Position numbers and translations under genes: made by a program
Assembly (NCBI GenBank): GCA_026647215.1
Contig: JAPKHC010000003.1
Span: 1-64,000, forward strand
DNA: 64,000 bases
Reading direction: 5' to 3'
Source of the DNA: F1-120-MAGs118 sp013360535
Lineage (GTDB): Bacteria; Planctomycetota; UBA1135; GCA-002686595
Part shown: piece after piece, positions 29,224 through 37,540 of the stretch
Layout of the letters: the number at the start of each line of letters is the position of its first letter
Numbering within the stretch: position 1 is the stretch's first letter
Notes under the pieces: generated by a model
Databases searched by the model: none
Told to the model about the DNA's origin: nothing
What the model saw: only the letters and a program-made list of their open reading frames with translations

Positions 29224-30000
29224 TCAGCGGCGTTGTTCGAACAGCCAGTGCATCACGGTCGGGTCCGCGTAGGTCCGCGTCCACGAGTCGTGCGCGATCC
29301 CGGGGTAGAGGGTGAGCTCGACGTCCGCGCCAACGGCGCGCAACCGCTCGACGAGGCGCAGCGAGGACTCCGGCGGCACGACCGTGTCCTCCGCGCCGTG
29401 GAAGACGCGCATGGGCACGTCCTTCGCGGCGACGATCGCAGGCTCGCGCTCGCTTCGCATGCCGCCACAGATCGGGAGCGCGGCCGCGAAGAGGTCGGGC
29501 CGCGTCGCGACGAGCTCGAACGTCCCGAAGCCGCCCATGCTGAGGCCTGTCACGTACACGCGTCGCGCGTCGATGCGCTCGGTCGCGCGCACTTCCTCGA
29601 GCAGCGCGAGCAGCGACTCGGTCGACCACCACTCGCCCTCGGGGCATTGCGGAGCGACGAGCACGCAGCTCCACAGCGCCGGCGTCGTCGCGACGAGCTT
29701 CGGCGGACCGTGGACACCGACGCGCGCGAGATCGTCGCCACGTTCGCCCGCGCCGTGCAGGAAGAGGAGCAGGGGCCAGCCGTCCTTGGGTGCGGACTCG
29801 GCCGGCGTCCAAGCGAAGTAGCCGTAGCGGCGTGGTGCATCAGGATTCGACATGCGCCGTTCGCTGCGCACGGAAGGAACCGGCGAGGTCGCGTCCGCGG
29901 CGCCGTCGCTCGCACGACAACCGGAGGCGACCCACGCCGCCAGGGCCAGCGCTCCAAGGCTCCATCGCGGCCTCGCCGCACCGTTTCGCTCGTCGTTCAC
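29224..30000 (-). CDS. Alpha/beta-hydrolase lipoprotein (esterase/PHB-depolymerase-like)
   Basis: 258 residues from a GTG at 29998-30000 preceded by AAGGAG at a 7-base spacing. Lipoprotein signal with lipobox VASGC (C29 or so). The mature part is an alpha/beta hydrolase of the phospholipase/carboxylesterase type: oxyanion region LFLHGAGERGDD, nucleophile elbow GLSMGGFGT, an aspartate in HGAEDTVVPPE and the histidine in GIAHDSW. Hydrolyses esters, probably in the periplasm at the outer membrane. The substrate is unknown. It follows the YgjP-like gene by 11 bases on the same strand, so they are likely co-transcribed. Confidence 0.85.
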   Translation of the reverse strand: MNDERNGAARPRWSLGALALAAWVASGCRASDGAADATSPVPSVRSERRMSNPDAPRRYGYFAWTPAESAPKDGWPLLLFLHGAGERGDDLARVGVHGPPKLVATTPALWSCVLVAPQCPEGEWWSTESLLALLEEVRATERIDARRVYVTGLSMGGFGTFELVATRPDLFAAALPICGGMRSEREPAIVAAKDVPMRVFHGAEDTVVPPESSLRLVERLRAVGADVELTLYPGIAHDSWTRTYADPTVMHWLFEQRR

Positions 30001-30011
30001 GCGCTTCTCCT

Positions 30012-30512
30012 TCAAGATTGGAATTCCCCGAGCTCGCGCGCCGTCAACCACAGCCGCACGTCGAACTCGAGCTGGTGATAGTCGGCTTCCATCGCCACGC
30101 ACAGCCGCCAGAAGGCCTTGGTGTGCTCGCGTTCGCGCAGGTGCGCGAGCTCGTGGACCACGATCATCCGCAGGAACTCGAGCGGCGCGCGCCGGAACAC
30201 GCCCGCGATCCGGATTCCGCTCGAAGCGCGCAGCCGTCCGCCGTGCACGCGCGACTCGAACGTGTGCAGCCCGAGCGCGGCCTCGCCCGCCACGAGCCGC
30301 TCGTCGTACTCCACGCGCGCCACCGCCGGCGCCGTCTTCAGGTGGCGCCGACGCAATTCCTCGACGTAGCCGCGCAGGAGCGTGTTCGTCGTGTGCGGAT
30401 GGCACCCGGGATACTTCGCCGCGAGGTACGGCGCGAGCCCACCGCGCTCCACGAGCCGGCGCACGCCGTCCAGCGTCTCGTCGTCGTAGCCCTGCAGGTA
30501 CGTGAGCTCCAT
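30012..30512 (-). CDS. YgjP-like (DUF45) metallopeptidase
   Basis: 166 residues with the zinc motif VVHELAHLREREHTKAFW, the HExxH-x5-H pattern of the YgjP/WLM-like metallopeptidase family (usual length about 160-240). No signal peptide, so probably cytoplasmic. It is shorter at the N-terminus than E. coli YgjP. First gene of a two-gene unit with the lipoprotein esterase. Confidence 0.83.
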   Translation of the reverse strand: MELTYLQGYDDETLDGVRRLVERGGLAPYLAAKYPGCHPHTTNTLLRGYVEELRRRHLKTAPAVARVEYDERLVAGEAALGLHTFESRVHGGRLRASSGIRIAGVFRRAPLEFLRMIVVHELAHLREREHTKAFWRLCVAMEADYHQLEFDVRLWLTARELGEFQS

Positions 30513-30521
30513 CGGGCTGCT

Positions 30522-30527
30522 AGGTTA
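30522..30527 (-). promoter_or_regulatory. Candidate -10 element TAACCT (minus strand)
   Basis: On the minus strand TAACCT lies 9 bases before the YgjP-like ATG, another case of a -10-like hexamer very close to a start. Confidence 0.3.
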
Positions 30528-30627
30528 GGAACGTGCGCCGTGCGTTGGCACGAGTTCCTGCGACGGACGCGTACGACGGAGAGGATCGGGGGGTCTCCCG
30601 AGATCTCGCTCAAGGCAACGCGGTTGC

Positions 30628-32001
30628 TCAGGCGGCAGAGCTGGCGGAGGGGCCGACGGTCGCCACGCGCGCGAGGGCCTCGCGCAGGGCCTCGACCTCG
30701 ATCGGTTTCGTGAGGTAGTCGTCCATCCCGGCGGCGAGGCAGACCTCACGATCGCCGGCGAGGGCGTGCGCGGTCACGGCGATGATGCGCACGTTGCACA
30801 GGGGCGGCGGGAGCGCGCGGATCGCGGCGGTGGCCTGATAGCCGTCGATGCCGGGCATCGAGCAGTCCATCAGGATCACGTCGAGCCCGCCCCGCTCTGC
30901 GGCAGCGATGGCCGCGGCTCCGTCCTCGGCCACTGCGCAGGTACAGCCCATGCGCTGCACGAGGCGCGAGCCGATCATGCGGTTGACGGCGTTGTCGTCG
31001 ACGACGAGCACGCGCAGCGAGAGCTTCATGGGCTCGCTCGCGGGCCGGAACGTGTCCGCGATCGGCAGCGTGCAGGCGCTGGCGAAGTGCGCGGTGAAGC
31101 GGAACGTGCTGCCGCGGCCGGGCTCGCTCTCGACGCGGAGCTCGCCTCCCATCAGGCGCACGAGCTGGCGGCAGATCGCGAGCCCGAGCCCGGAACCGCC
31201 GAAACGACGGGTCGTGCTGCTGTCGGCCTGCACGAAGGGATCGAAGATCGAATCGAGCTTGGAGGCCGGGATTCCGATGCCGGAGTCGCGCACGCGGAAC
31301 TCGACGAGCCCGTCGCCGACGGCGCGGACTTCGAGCCGCACGCCGCCCTCGGAGGTGAACTTGATCGCGTTGTCGATCAGGTTGAGCAGCACCTGCCGCA
31401 GGCGCACGGGATCGCCGAGCAGCCCGGCGGGAAGGTGCTCGTCCACGTCGCACTCGAGCGTGATGCCACGCCGGCGCGCGGCGTTCGACTCGAGCTCGAC
31501 CACGGCGCGCAGGGTCTCGCGCAGGTCGAAGTCGATGCGCTCGAGCTGGATGCGGTTCGACTCGCCCTTGGTGAAGTCGAGCACGTCGTTGATGATCGAG
31601 AGCAGGCCCTTCGAGGAGCGCTGGATCACCTCGACGAGCTCGCGCTCCTCGCCCTGGATCCCCGACTGCATCAGGAGCTCCGCCGTCCCGAGGATGCCGT
31701 TCATCGGCGTGCGCAGCTCGTGGCTGATCGTCGCGACGAAGCGGCTCTTCGCCTCGTTCGCGGCCTCGGCCCGCAGCTTCTCCTCGCGCAGCTGGCCCGT
31801 TGCCTGCTCCAGCCGCGCGACGGCCGCTTCCAGCTCGCGCGTGGTGCCGAGGATCGCCTGCTTCGAGCGCAGCGCGTAGAGCTCCGCCTGCTCGGCCTGG
31901 CGCCGCAGCTGCTCGATGCGACGGTCGCGAGCCCGCAGTTCCTTCTGCAGGGCCTTGAGCGTGGCCGCGTCGTCGGCGGGATTGCGCTCGGTCTCGTTCA
32001 T
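30628..32001 (-). CDS. Cytosolic hybrid histidine kinase with receiver domain
   Basis: 457 residues, no membrane segment. Order: coiled coil (about 10-85), HisKA with phospho-acceptor H94 (TISHELRTPMNG), HATPase with N-box N211, G1 DSGIGIP (239-245) and G2 GGSGLGLAI, then a receiver with acidic DD (335-336), phospho-acceptor D379 (LMDCSMPG), T410 and K432. It has no sensor domain of its own. Its ATG overlaps the stop of the FIST gene (ATGA), so the FIST protein is most likely its dedicated sensor. No DNA-binding output is present, so output is by phosphotransfer or protein contact. Confidence 0.92.
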   Translation of the reverse strand: MNETERNPADDAATLKALQKELRARDRRIEQLRRQAEQAELYALRSKQAILGTTRELEAAVARLEQATGQLREEKLRAEAANEAKSRFVATISHELRTPMNGILGTAELLMQSGIQGEERELVEVIQRSSKGLLSIINDVLDFTKGESNRIQLERIDFDLRETLRAVVELESNAARRRGITLECDVDEHLPAGLLGDPVRLRQVLLNLIDNAIKFTSEGGVRLEVRAVGDGLVEFRVRDSGIGIPASKLDSIFDPFVQADSSTTRRFGGSGLGLAICRQLVRLMGGELRVESEPGRGSTFRFTAHFASACTLPIADTFRPASEPMKLSLRVLVVDDNAVNRMIGSRLVQRMGCTCAVAEDGAAAIAAAERGGLDVILMDCSMPGIDGYQATAAIRALPPPLCNVRIIAVTAHALAGDREVCLAAGMDDYLTKPIEVEALREALARVATVGPSASSAA

Positions 32002-33155
32002 CGTCCGACGAGCACGGTCACGCAGGTCTCGTTGTGCAGCACCGGAGCGCCGGTCGCGGCGAGCGGCGAGATCTCGCCGAAGGCATAGAAACCCGCGAGC
32101 GGCAGCTTCGCCTGCGCGAGTTCCTCGATCGAGGCGAGGAACTGGTCCATCTCCTCCTTGGCGCGCGTGCCGAGCACCCACTTGCGCGCCGCGCAGCTGA
32201 AGAGCAGCGCGACCTCGGGCTGTGTGCCGTGGAAGTTGCCGAGCGCCTCCCTGAGGGACTCGCGCGTGCCGCTGAGCAGGCCGTCGGGCACGACCTCGGT
32301 CAGGCAGACCTGCGCCCCCTGCGGCACGTCGCCCGCAAAGCGCACGCAGCCGGCGTCGGAGTCGATCACCATCGCCGCACGCAGCACGAACTTCGCCGGG
32401 TCCTGCGAATCGAGCACCGCCAGCGGGAACTCGCCGAGGTTGCCGGTGACGCGGTCGTTCCAGAAGCCCTGGTACATCTCGATCGCGGGCTTGCCGTCGA
32501 TCTCGTACACCGCCGCGCCTTCCGAGCGCGTGACGGTGTGCCGCGCGCCGATCGGGAACCAGCCCGAAGCCACGCCGACGCCGACAGAGAAGTCGCCGTG
32601 GAGCGCGAGCACGGTGAGCGAGTCCTGCAGCGCCTCGCTCCCGAAGAACTGCCACGTGTCGCGGGAGAGCGTGTGGTCGCCCGACAGGCCACCCACGATC
32701 GGACAGGAGCGTTCGCCCAGGCGCGAGTGCAGTCCTCGCAGCACGTCGGACACGCTGACCGTGGCCGGCGCGATCAGCACGCACAGGGCCGGCCTCCCGC
32801 TGCCGAGCCCCGCGACCACGTCGTCGAGCGCGCGCGCGAGATCGGCCACCGCGTTCTCGCCCTTGCTCGCTCGCACCTCGACGTCCGCGCCGGCGAACAG
32901 CGTCAGGCAGATCGAGTCCTCGCGGAAACCCAGGCGCGACGACATCTCGCCCGCGGTGCTCGCACCGACGAGCGGCACGCCCGGCCAGCGGCGCTCGATC
33001 GCGGCGAGCACGCGACCAGCGTCGTACTCCTTCGTCGAGTACAGCACGCCGCCCTTGGGGCACTCCCCGGCGAGGTCGCGCTCGCACTGGGAAAGAATCT
33101 CTGCAATGGCGTCGTCAACGTAGACGTCGTCGCTGTGACCAACGATGGCTCGCAT
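31998..33155 (-). CDS. FIST-domain small-molecule sensor
   Basis: 385 residues containing FIST N (about 35-220; 'PLVGASTAGEMSSRLGFREDSICLTLFAG', 'PIVGGLSGD') and FIST C (about 225-375; 'PAIEMYQGFW', 'ALLFSCAARKWVLG', 'LAGFYAFGEISP'). FIST domains are thought to bind small ligands such as amino acids and usually occur fused to or next to signalling proteins. Here the gene overlaps the hybrid kinase by 4 bases. No signal peptide or membrane helix: an intracellular sensor. Confidence 0.9.
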   Translation of the reverse strand: MRAIVGHSDDVYVDDAIAEILSQCERDLAGECPKGGVLYSTKEYDAGRVLAAIERRWPGVPLVGASTAGEMSSRLGFREDSICLTLFAGADVEVRASKGENAVADLARALDDVVAGLGSGRPALCVLIAPATVSVSDVLRGLHSRLGERSCPIVGGLSGDHTLSRDTWQFFGSEALQDSLTVLALHGDFSVGVGVASGWFPIGARHTVTRSEGAAVYEIDGKPAIEMYQGFWNDRVTGNLGEFPLAVLDSQDPAKFVLRAAMVIDSDAGCVRFAGDVPQGAQVCLTEVVPDGLLSGTRESLREALGNFHGTQPEVALLFSCAARKWVLGTRAKEEMDQFLASIEELAQAKLPLAGFYAFGEISPLAATGAPVLHNETCVTVLVGR

Positions 33156-33337
33156 GGGGGGCTCCGAGAATGGGACCCGAGCCCATCGGCCTTGCGGCGA
33201 GCGCTCTTGAGCGTGATTCCGCGAGAAGGAGCGCGTCGCGGAACGGCATTCCGCGCGAGTCCGGAATGTTGCGCAAGCCCGCTACGAAGTCGGGCCCGCG
33301 CGCACGAATCCTTTTCCGCTCTCCCGGCGGCGCAAGC

Positions 33338-34360
33338 TCACGGTTGCAACGTCAACTGCAGCGCGTTGGAGAGGTTCGTCGACTTCGAGGCCGCGGGATC
33401 GCGGAACCAGCCTTGCACGAACACGCTGTCGCCGACGGCGAACGGCTGGCCGAGCGCGCTGGGGTGCGCGGACTGCCACGTGTTCCAGTCGAGCGAGAGA
33501 AAACCGTCGCACTGGTCGGGAGAGCCCCCGGAGTTCTGCACGCCGGTGCGCTGGGTCGGGGACTTCACGCACAGGTAGCTCGTGCCGGTCCCCCACACCT
33601 TCGGGACGAAGCCCGAGTTGTCGAGGCCGTAGAAGAGGAGCCCCTGCTTCATGCCTTCGACGTTGTCGACGTTGATGAAACACGGCGCCGCCATCGAGGC
33701 GCTCGGCTGCCGGTTGGCCCACATCGACGGCATGCAGAAGTTGGTGGTGATTCCCGACGTGCAGTAGGGCTGCGGCGGAGGAGGCGGGCACTCGAACAGG
33801 AGCTTGCCGTTCCACACGTACGGATTCGGCAGCGTGCCGCTGAACGGAGCGTCGCCGGCGCCGCCGAGGGAGAGCGACAGGCCCGGCATCGAGAAGGCCT
33901 GATTCGCGCCGTTTCCGGCGGTGTAGGCATGCGACGCGCCGAACAGCACGAGACTGATGCCCCAACTGGCATTGGGCACCACCACATCCGCAAGGTCGAC
34001 CGACGTCGGCTGGCCCGGGCCCGCGGAAACGCCCTGCCCTGTGGTCGCGATGATCCAGCCGCTGTTCGAGTTCTGGTTGCTGTGCCACGTCCCGACGCGC
34101 GCGTAGACCATCAGGTTGAACGGCGTGCCCGCCGGGCTGCCGAGGTTGAGCTCGATCCCCTGCATCCGCAGGCCACCGGCGATGTTGACCGTCATGTCGA
34201 AATAGAGCGCGCCCCCGTCGGCGCCCGTGTGCGTCGCGGCGTAGGGCGAGATCGTCGCGAGCTCGGTCCCGGTGCAGGGAACCTGAGGGGCGGCTGAGGC
34301 CGGTACGGCGAACAGGAGCGTCAGGAGGGCCGGGGCGAGGTTGAGGCAGCGGCGATTCAT
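33338..34360 (-). CDS. Secreted protein with shared C-terminal module
   Basis: 340 residues. Signal peptide 1-24 (MNRRCLNL...ASA). Residues about 25-190 form a beta-rich domain of unknown family; after a PPPPPQP linker the shared module runs from YCTSGIT (about 199) to the C-terminal LTLQP, with conserved 'LLFYG', 'LCVKSP', 'CDGFLSLDWN' and 'FRDPAASKSTNLSNAL'. The module is closest in appearance to that of the DNRLRE protein at 449. The ATG at 34360 is chosen over one 16 codons earlier because the signal peptide then begins the protein. Confidence 0.75.
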   Translation of the reverse strand: MNRRCLNLAPALLTLLFAVPASAAPQVPCTGTELATISPYAATHTGADGGALYFDMTVNIAGGLRMQGIELNLGSPAGTPFNLMVYARVGTWHSNQNSNSGWIIATTGQGVSAGPGQPTSVDLADVVVPNASWGISLVLFGASHAYTAGNGANQAFSMPGLSLSLGGAGDAPFSGTLPNPYVWNGKLLFECPPPPPQPYCTSGITTNFCMPSMWANRQPSASMAAPCFINVDNVEGMKQGLLFYGLDNSGFVPKVWGTGTSYLCVKSPTQRTGVQNSGGSPDQCDGFLSLDWNTWQSAHPSALGQPFAVGDSVFVQGWFRDPAASKSTNLSNALQLTLQP

Positions 34361-34570
34361 GGGCAGGGTTCTCGGTGGATCCGGGGCAAGTCGAGCCGGA
34401 GCTTCCACGCACTCCGCCTCCGTTCACGCTCAGAAATCCCAGAGAAATTCGCGCAGCGAGCCCGGGCCGGCCGTTGGACGGGATCGAGCGGGCTCGCTGC
34501 CGGCAGCTCCCCCTGGCGCCGCACCCACTCCGCAGGCCTCACGCGAGCCAGAGAAACCTCGGCACGACGC

Positions 34571-34888
34571 TCAGGAGAGCTCGCACCACTCCCGCCGGAA
34601 ACGCTGGAGCCGCTGGTGGCTCGCCAGCCCGAGCGCGAGCGAGACGACGCCGGCGATCAGGATGGCGCCTCCGAGCCCAACCGCCCACTTCGCCGACTCC
34701 ATCAGCCCGGCCGCGAGTTGCTCCGGAGTCGGGTTGGCGGTGTTGGCAATGACATGGAAGCTCTGCAAGTTGCCGAGGAACCAAGTGACGCCGGCCACGA
34801 TCGCGGCGAGCACGATCAGGGCCGCGCCGACGGCGACGCGCCACGTGCGGGAGTGGGCGAGCTGGTCCAGTTCCGCTTCGACATTCAT
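34571..34888 (-). CDS. Small two-helix membrane protein, unknown
   Basis: 105 residues with two predicted transmembrane helices (about 17-40 and 68-91), a short loop between them with NPTPEQ, and a charged C-terminus. No family recognised. It lies 8 bases after the stop of the cytochrome-LRR gene on the same strand and may be the last gene of that operon. Confidence 0.6.
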   Translation of the reverse strand: MNVEAELDQLAHSRTWRVAVGAALIVLAAIVAGVTWFLGNLQSFHVIANTANPTPEQLAAGLMESAKWAVGLGGAILIAGVVSLALGLASHQRLQRFRREWCELS

Positions 34889-34896
34889 CGCGAGCC

Positions 34897-36084
34897 TCAG
34901 GGAGTCTTGGGTTTCGTCTCGGCCGCGGAAATGACCTTCGCGGCGCAGGCCGCCGGGTCCTTGTCGAACTCGGCCGGGCAGTTGGGACAGCAGAAGCCGA
35001 TCACGCGCCCCTCGAACGTGCGCGTGTACTTCGCGTTGACCGGCGAGCCCGTGATCGGGCAGTTCGCGTTGATCGGCGCGTTCGGATCGCCGGGCGGCGG
35101 CGCGTCGGGCGACGGCAGTTCGTTGGTGAACCTGGGCGGCGGCTCGAGCTCGGCCAGAACCGCATCGGGCTTGTCGCCCGCGTCGACGACGAGGCCCGGA
35201 CGCGCACGCAGGCGCGCGAGGTCCTCGGACGACAGCGCGCAGCCCCAGACGAAGACACGCTCGAGCTTCGGCAACGCGAGCAGGGTCGGCACGGACGCCG
35301 ACGTGACGCCCGAGCGCGCGAGGACGAGCTCGCGCAGGTTCGCGTGGGCCCCGAGCTTCGCGAGGCCGGCGTCGTCGAGCCTCGTGTCGCGCAAGTCGAG
35401 GCGCTCCAGACGCTCGAGGTTCGCGCAGAGCGCGAGCGTGTCCGCACCGACACGCGAGCGCGCGAGCGCAAGCTCGACCACCTGCCCCTTCACGGGTTCC
35501 ACGAGCGAACGCACGAGCGCGTCATCGGTCTTCGGCGCGATCGCCGCGAAGTCGACCCACAGGCCGTGCGAGCCCTGCGCGATCGGTTGCACGTGCACGA
35601 GCGCCTCGCGCAGCCGTGCGAGCGCCGCCGCTTCGGCCGGAACGATCGGCGCGGGTGCCGCAGGCATCAACTGCAAGGACTGCGGCGCGTGCAGCGCTTC
35701 CACGCGCCCCTCGAACGGCGCCCCGGCGCGAATCCAGCCGGCGAGCAGCGACTGCGCGAGCGGATCGAGCTGCGGCTTGTCCTCGGGCGGCATGTGTTCC
35801 TCGTCGGCGAGCGGCAGTTTCAGCCGCCGCAGGAGCTCGCTCGCCTCCGCGTCGCCCGCGACGAACGCTGCTCCGCTCGTGCCGCCCGCGCGGATCGCCT
35901 CGGGCGTGTGCAGGCGCAGCCCGCCCTTCGCGCGCTCGGCGCCGTGACAACCCGTGCAGCGCTCCGCGAGCAGCGGGGCGATCAGCGCCTCGTAGGTCGA
36001 AGGCAGCGTCGCGACCGCCGGGACCTCGACATCCGCCGACTGGCACGCCGCGAGCGCGAGCAGCGCGAGTGCAGCACGCTTCAT
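34897..36084 (-). CDS. Lipoprotein cytochrome c with leucine-rich and metal-binding C-terminal domains
   Basis: 395 residues. Lipoprotein-like leader (LALAAC, C14), then a planctomycete-type cytochrome c domain with haem motif C43-TG-C46-H47 and 'KGGLRLHTPEAIRAGG', ending in 'EEHMPPEDKPQL'. Residues about 190-315 hold leucine-rich repeats ('LERLDLRDTRLDDAGLAKLGAHANLREL'). The last ~55 residues carry CPITG and CCPNCP, a YHS/TRASH-like metal site. The combination suggests an outer-membrane-facing electron-transfer or scaffold protein. The ATG overlaps the DUF1501 stop by 4 bases. Metal and partner are unknown. Confidence 0.82.
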   Translation of the reverse strand: MKRAALALLALAACQSADVEVPAVATLPSTYEALIAPLLAERCTGCHGAERAKGGLRLHTPEAIRAGGTSGAAFVAGDAEASELLRRLKLPLADEEHMPPEDKPQLDPLAQSLLAGWIRAGAPFEGRVEALHAPQSLQLMPAAPAPIVPAEAAALARLREALVHVQPIAQGSHGLWVDFAAIAPKTDDALVRSLVEPVKGQVVELALARSRVGADTLALCANLERLERLDLRDTRLDDAGLAKLGAHANLRELVLARSGVTSASVPTLLALPKLERVFVWGCALSSEDLARLRARPGLVVDAGDKPDAVLAELEPPPRFTNELPSPDAPPPGDPNAPINANCPITGSPVNAKYTRTFEGRVIGFCCPNCPAEFDKDPAACAAKVISAAETKPKTP

Positions 36085-37538
36085 GCGAGCAACTCCCGCA
36101 CGACGCGGCCCGACGTGTCGGTCAGGCGATAGTCGCGCCCCTGATGGCGATAGCTGAGCCGCTCGTGATCGAAGCCGAGCACGTGCAGCAGCGTCGCGTG
36201 CAGGTCGTGCACGCTGAGCGGGTTCTCGACGATGTTGTAGCCGTAGTCGTCGGTCTTGCCGTAGCTGACGCCGGGCCGGATGCCGCCGCCCGCGGCCCAC
36301 ACGGTGAACGCGCGCGGGTGATGATCACGACCGTAGGTCGTCTCGGTGAGCGTGCCCTGGCTGTACACCGTGCGCCCGAACTCGCCGCCCCACAGCACGA
36401 GGGTCTCGTCGAGCAGGCCGCGGCGCCGCAGGTCCTTGATCAGCGCCGCCTGTCCCTGGTCGACGGCCTGCGTCTGCAGCTTGATTTCCGCGGGCAAACC
36501 GCCGTGCTGGTCCCAGCCGCGCATGTAGAGCTGGATGAAGCGCACGCCACGCTCCGCGAGCCGCCGCGCGAGCAGGCAGTTCGCCGCGAAGCTGCCGGGC
36601 TTGCGCACGTCGGGCCCGTACATCTCGAGCGTGGCCTCGTCCTCGTCGGAAAAGTCCGCGAGCTCGGGCACCGACATCTGCATGCGGTAGGCCATCTCGG
36701 CCTGCGCCAGGCGCGCGTCGATCTCGTCGTCGAGCGACTCGCGCCGCTCCTTCTCGTCGAGCGCACCGACGAGATCGAGCATGCGGCGCCGGTCGAGCCG
36801 TGCGACGCCCGGGGGATCTTTGAGATACAGCACCGGATCGCCGCTCGAGCGCAGCTTGCAGCCCTGATGCTCGCTCGGCAGGAACCCCGAACCCCAGAAG
36901 CGCGCCGCGAGCGCCTGCATGTTGCCCTGACCCTGCGTGATCATCACCGCGAAGGTCGGCAGGTTCGCGTTGGCGCTGCCGAGGCCGTAGCTCAGCCACG
37001 AGCCGAACGACGGGCGCCCGGGCTGCTGGTTGCCGGTCTGGAAGAACGTGATGCCGGGCTCGTGGTTGATCGCCTCGGTCTCCATCGAATGGATGAAGCA
37101 CACCTCGTTCGCGATCTGCTGCGTGTGCGGCAGGAGCTCCGAGAGCCACACGCCGCCGGTCTGGTTCTCGCAACGCGCGAAGCGGAACACGCTCGGCGCG
37201 ATCGGAAAGCGCGACTGCCCCGAGGTCATCGTCGTCAGGCGCTGGCCCTTGCGGATCGAGTCCGGCAGGTCCTGATTGAAGCGACGCCGCAGCTCGGGCT
37301 TGTAGTCGTACAGGTCGAGGTGGCTCGGGCCGCCTTCCATGTGCAGGTAGATCACGCGCTTCGCCTTCGGCGCGAAGTGCGGGCCGAGCGGGAGCTCGCT
37401 CGACGCTCCAAAGGCGCGTTCGCCGCCGAGGATCGACGCGAGCGAGAGCGCGCCGAGGCCCGCGCCGAGGCCGGAAGCCGCGCGACCGAAGAAACGCCGC
37501 CGCGTCAGCGAGAGGTGGTGCTGGGAGATCGGGTCCAT
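36081..37538 (-). CDS. DUF1501 family protein, Tat-exported
   Basis: 485 residues, typical for DUF1501. Tat signal near the N-terminus (LTRRRFFGRAASGLGAG, R13-R15). The body is a sulfatase/alkaline-phosphatase-like fold with 'YLHMEGGPSHLDLYDYKP', 'WDQHGGL' and 'LVLWGGEFGRT' plus 'DHHPRAFTVWAAGGGIRPG'. In planctomycetes these proteins are nearly always encoded with DUF1549/DUF1553 proteins; function unresolved. It starts 2 bases after the stop of the DUF1553 gene and overlaps the next gene by 4, so the three form one operon. Confidence 0.93.
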   Translation of the reverse strand: MDPISQHHLSLTRRRFFGRAASGLGAGLGALSLASILGGERAFGASSELPLGPHFAPKAKRVIYLHMEGGPSHLDLYDYKPELRRRFNQDLPDSIRKGQRLTTMTSGQSRFPIAPSVFRFARCENQTGGVWLSELLPHTQQIANEVCFIHSMETEAINHEPGITFFQTGNQQPGRPSFGSWLSYGLGSANANLPTFAVMITQGQGNMQALAARFWGSGFLPSEHQGCKLRSSGDPVLYLKDPPGVARLDRRRMLDLVGALDEKERRESLDDEIDARLAQAEMAYRMQMSVPELADFSDEDEATLEMYGPDVRKPGSFAANCLLARRLAERGVRFIQLYMRGWDQHGGLPAEIKLQTQAVDQGQAALIKDLRRRGLLDETLVLWGGEFGRTVYSQGTLTETTYGRDHHPRAFTVWAAGGGIRPGVSYGKTDDYGYNIVENPLSVHDLHATLLHVLGFDHERLSYRHQGRDYRLTDTSGRVVRELLA

Positions 37539-37540
37539 GG

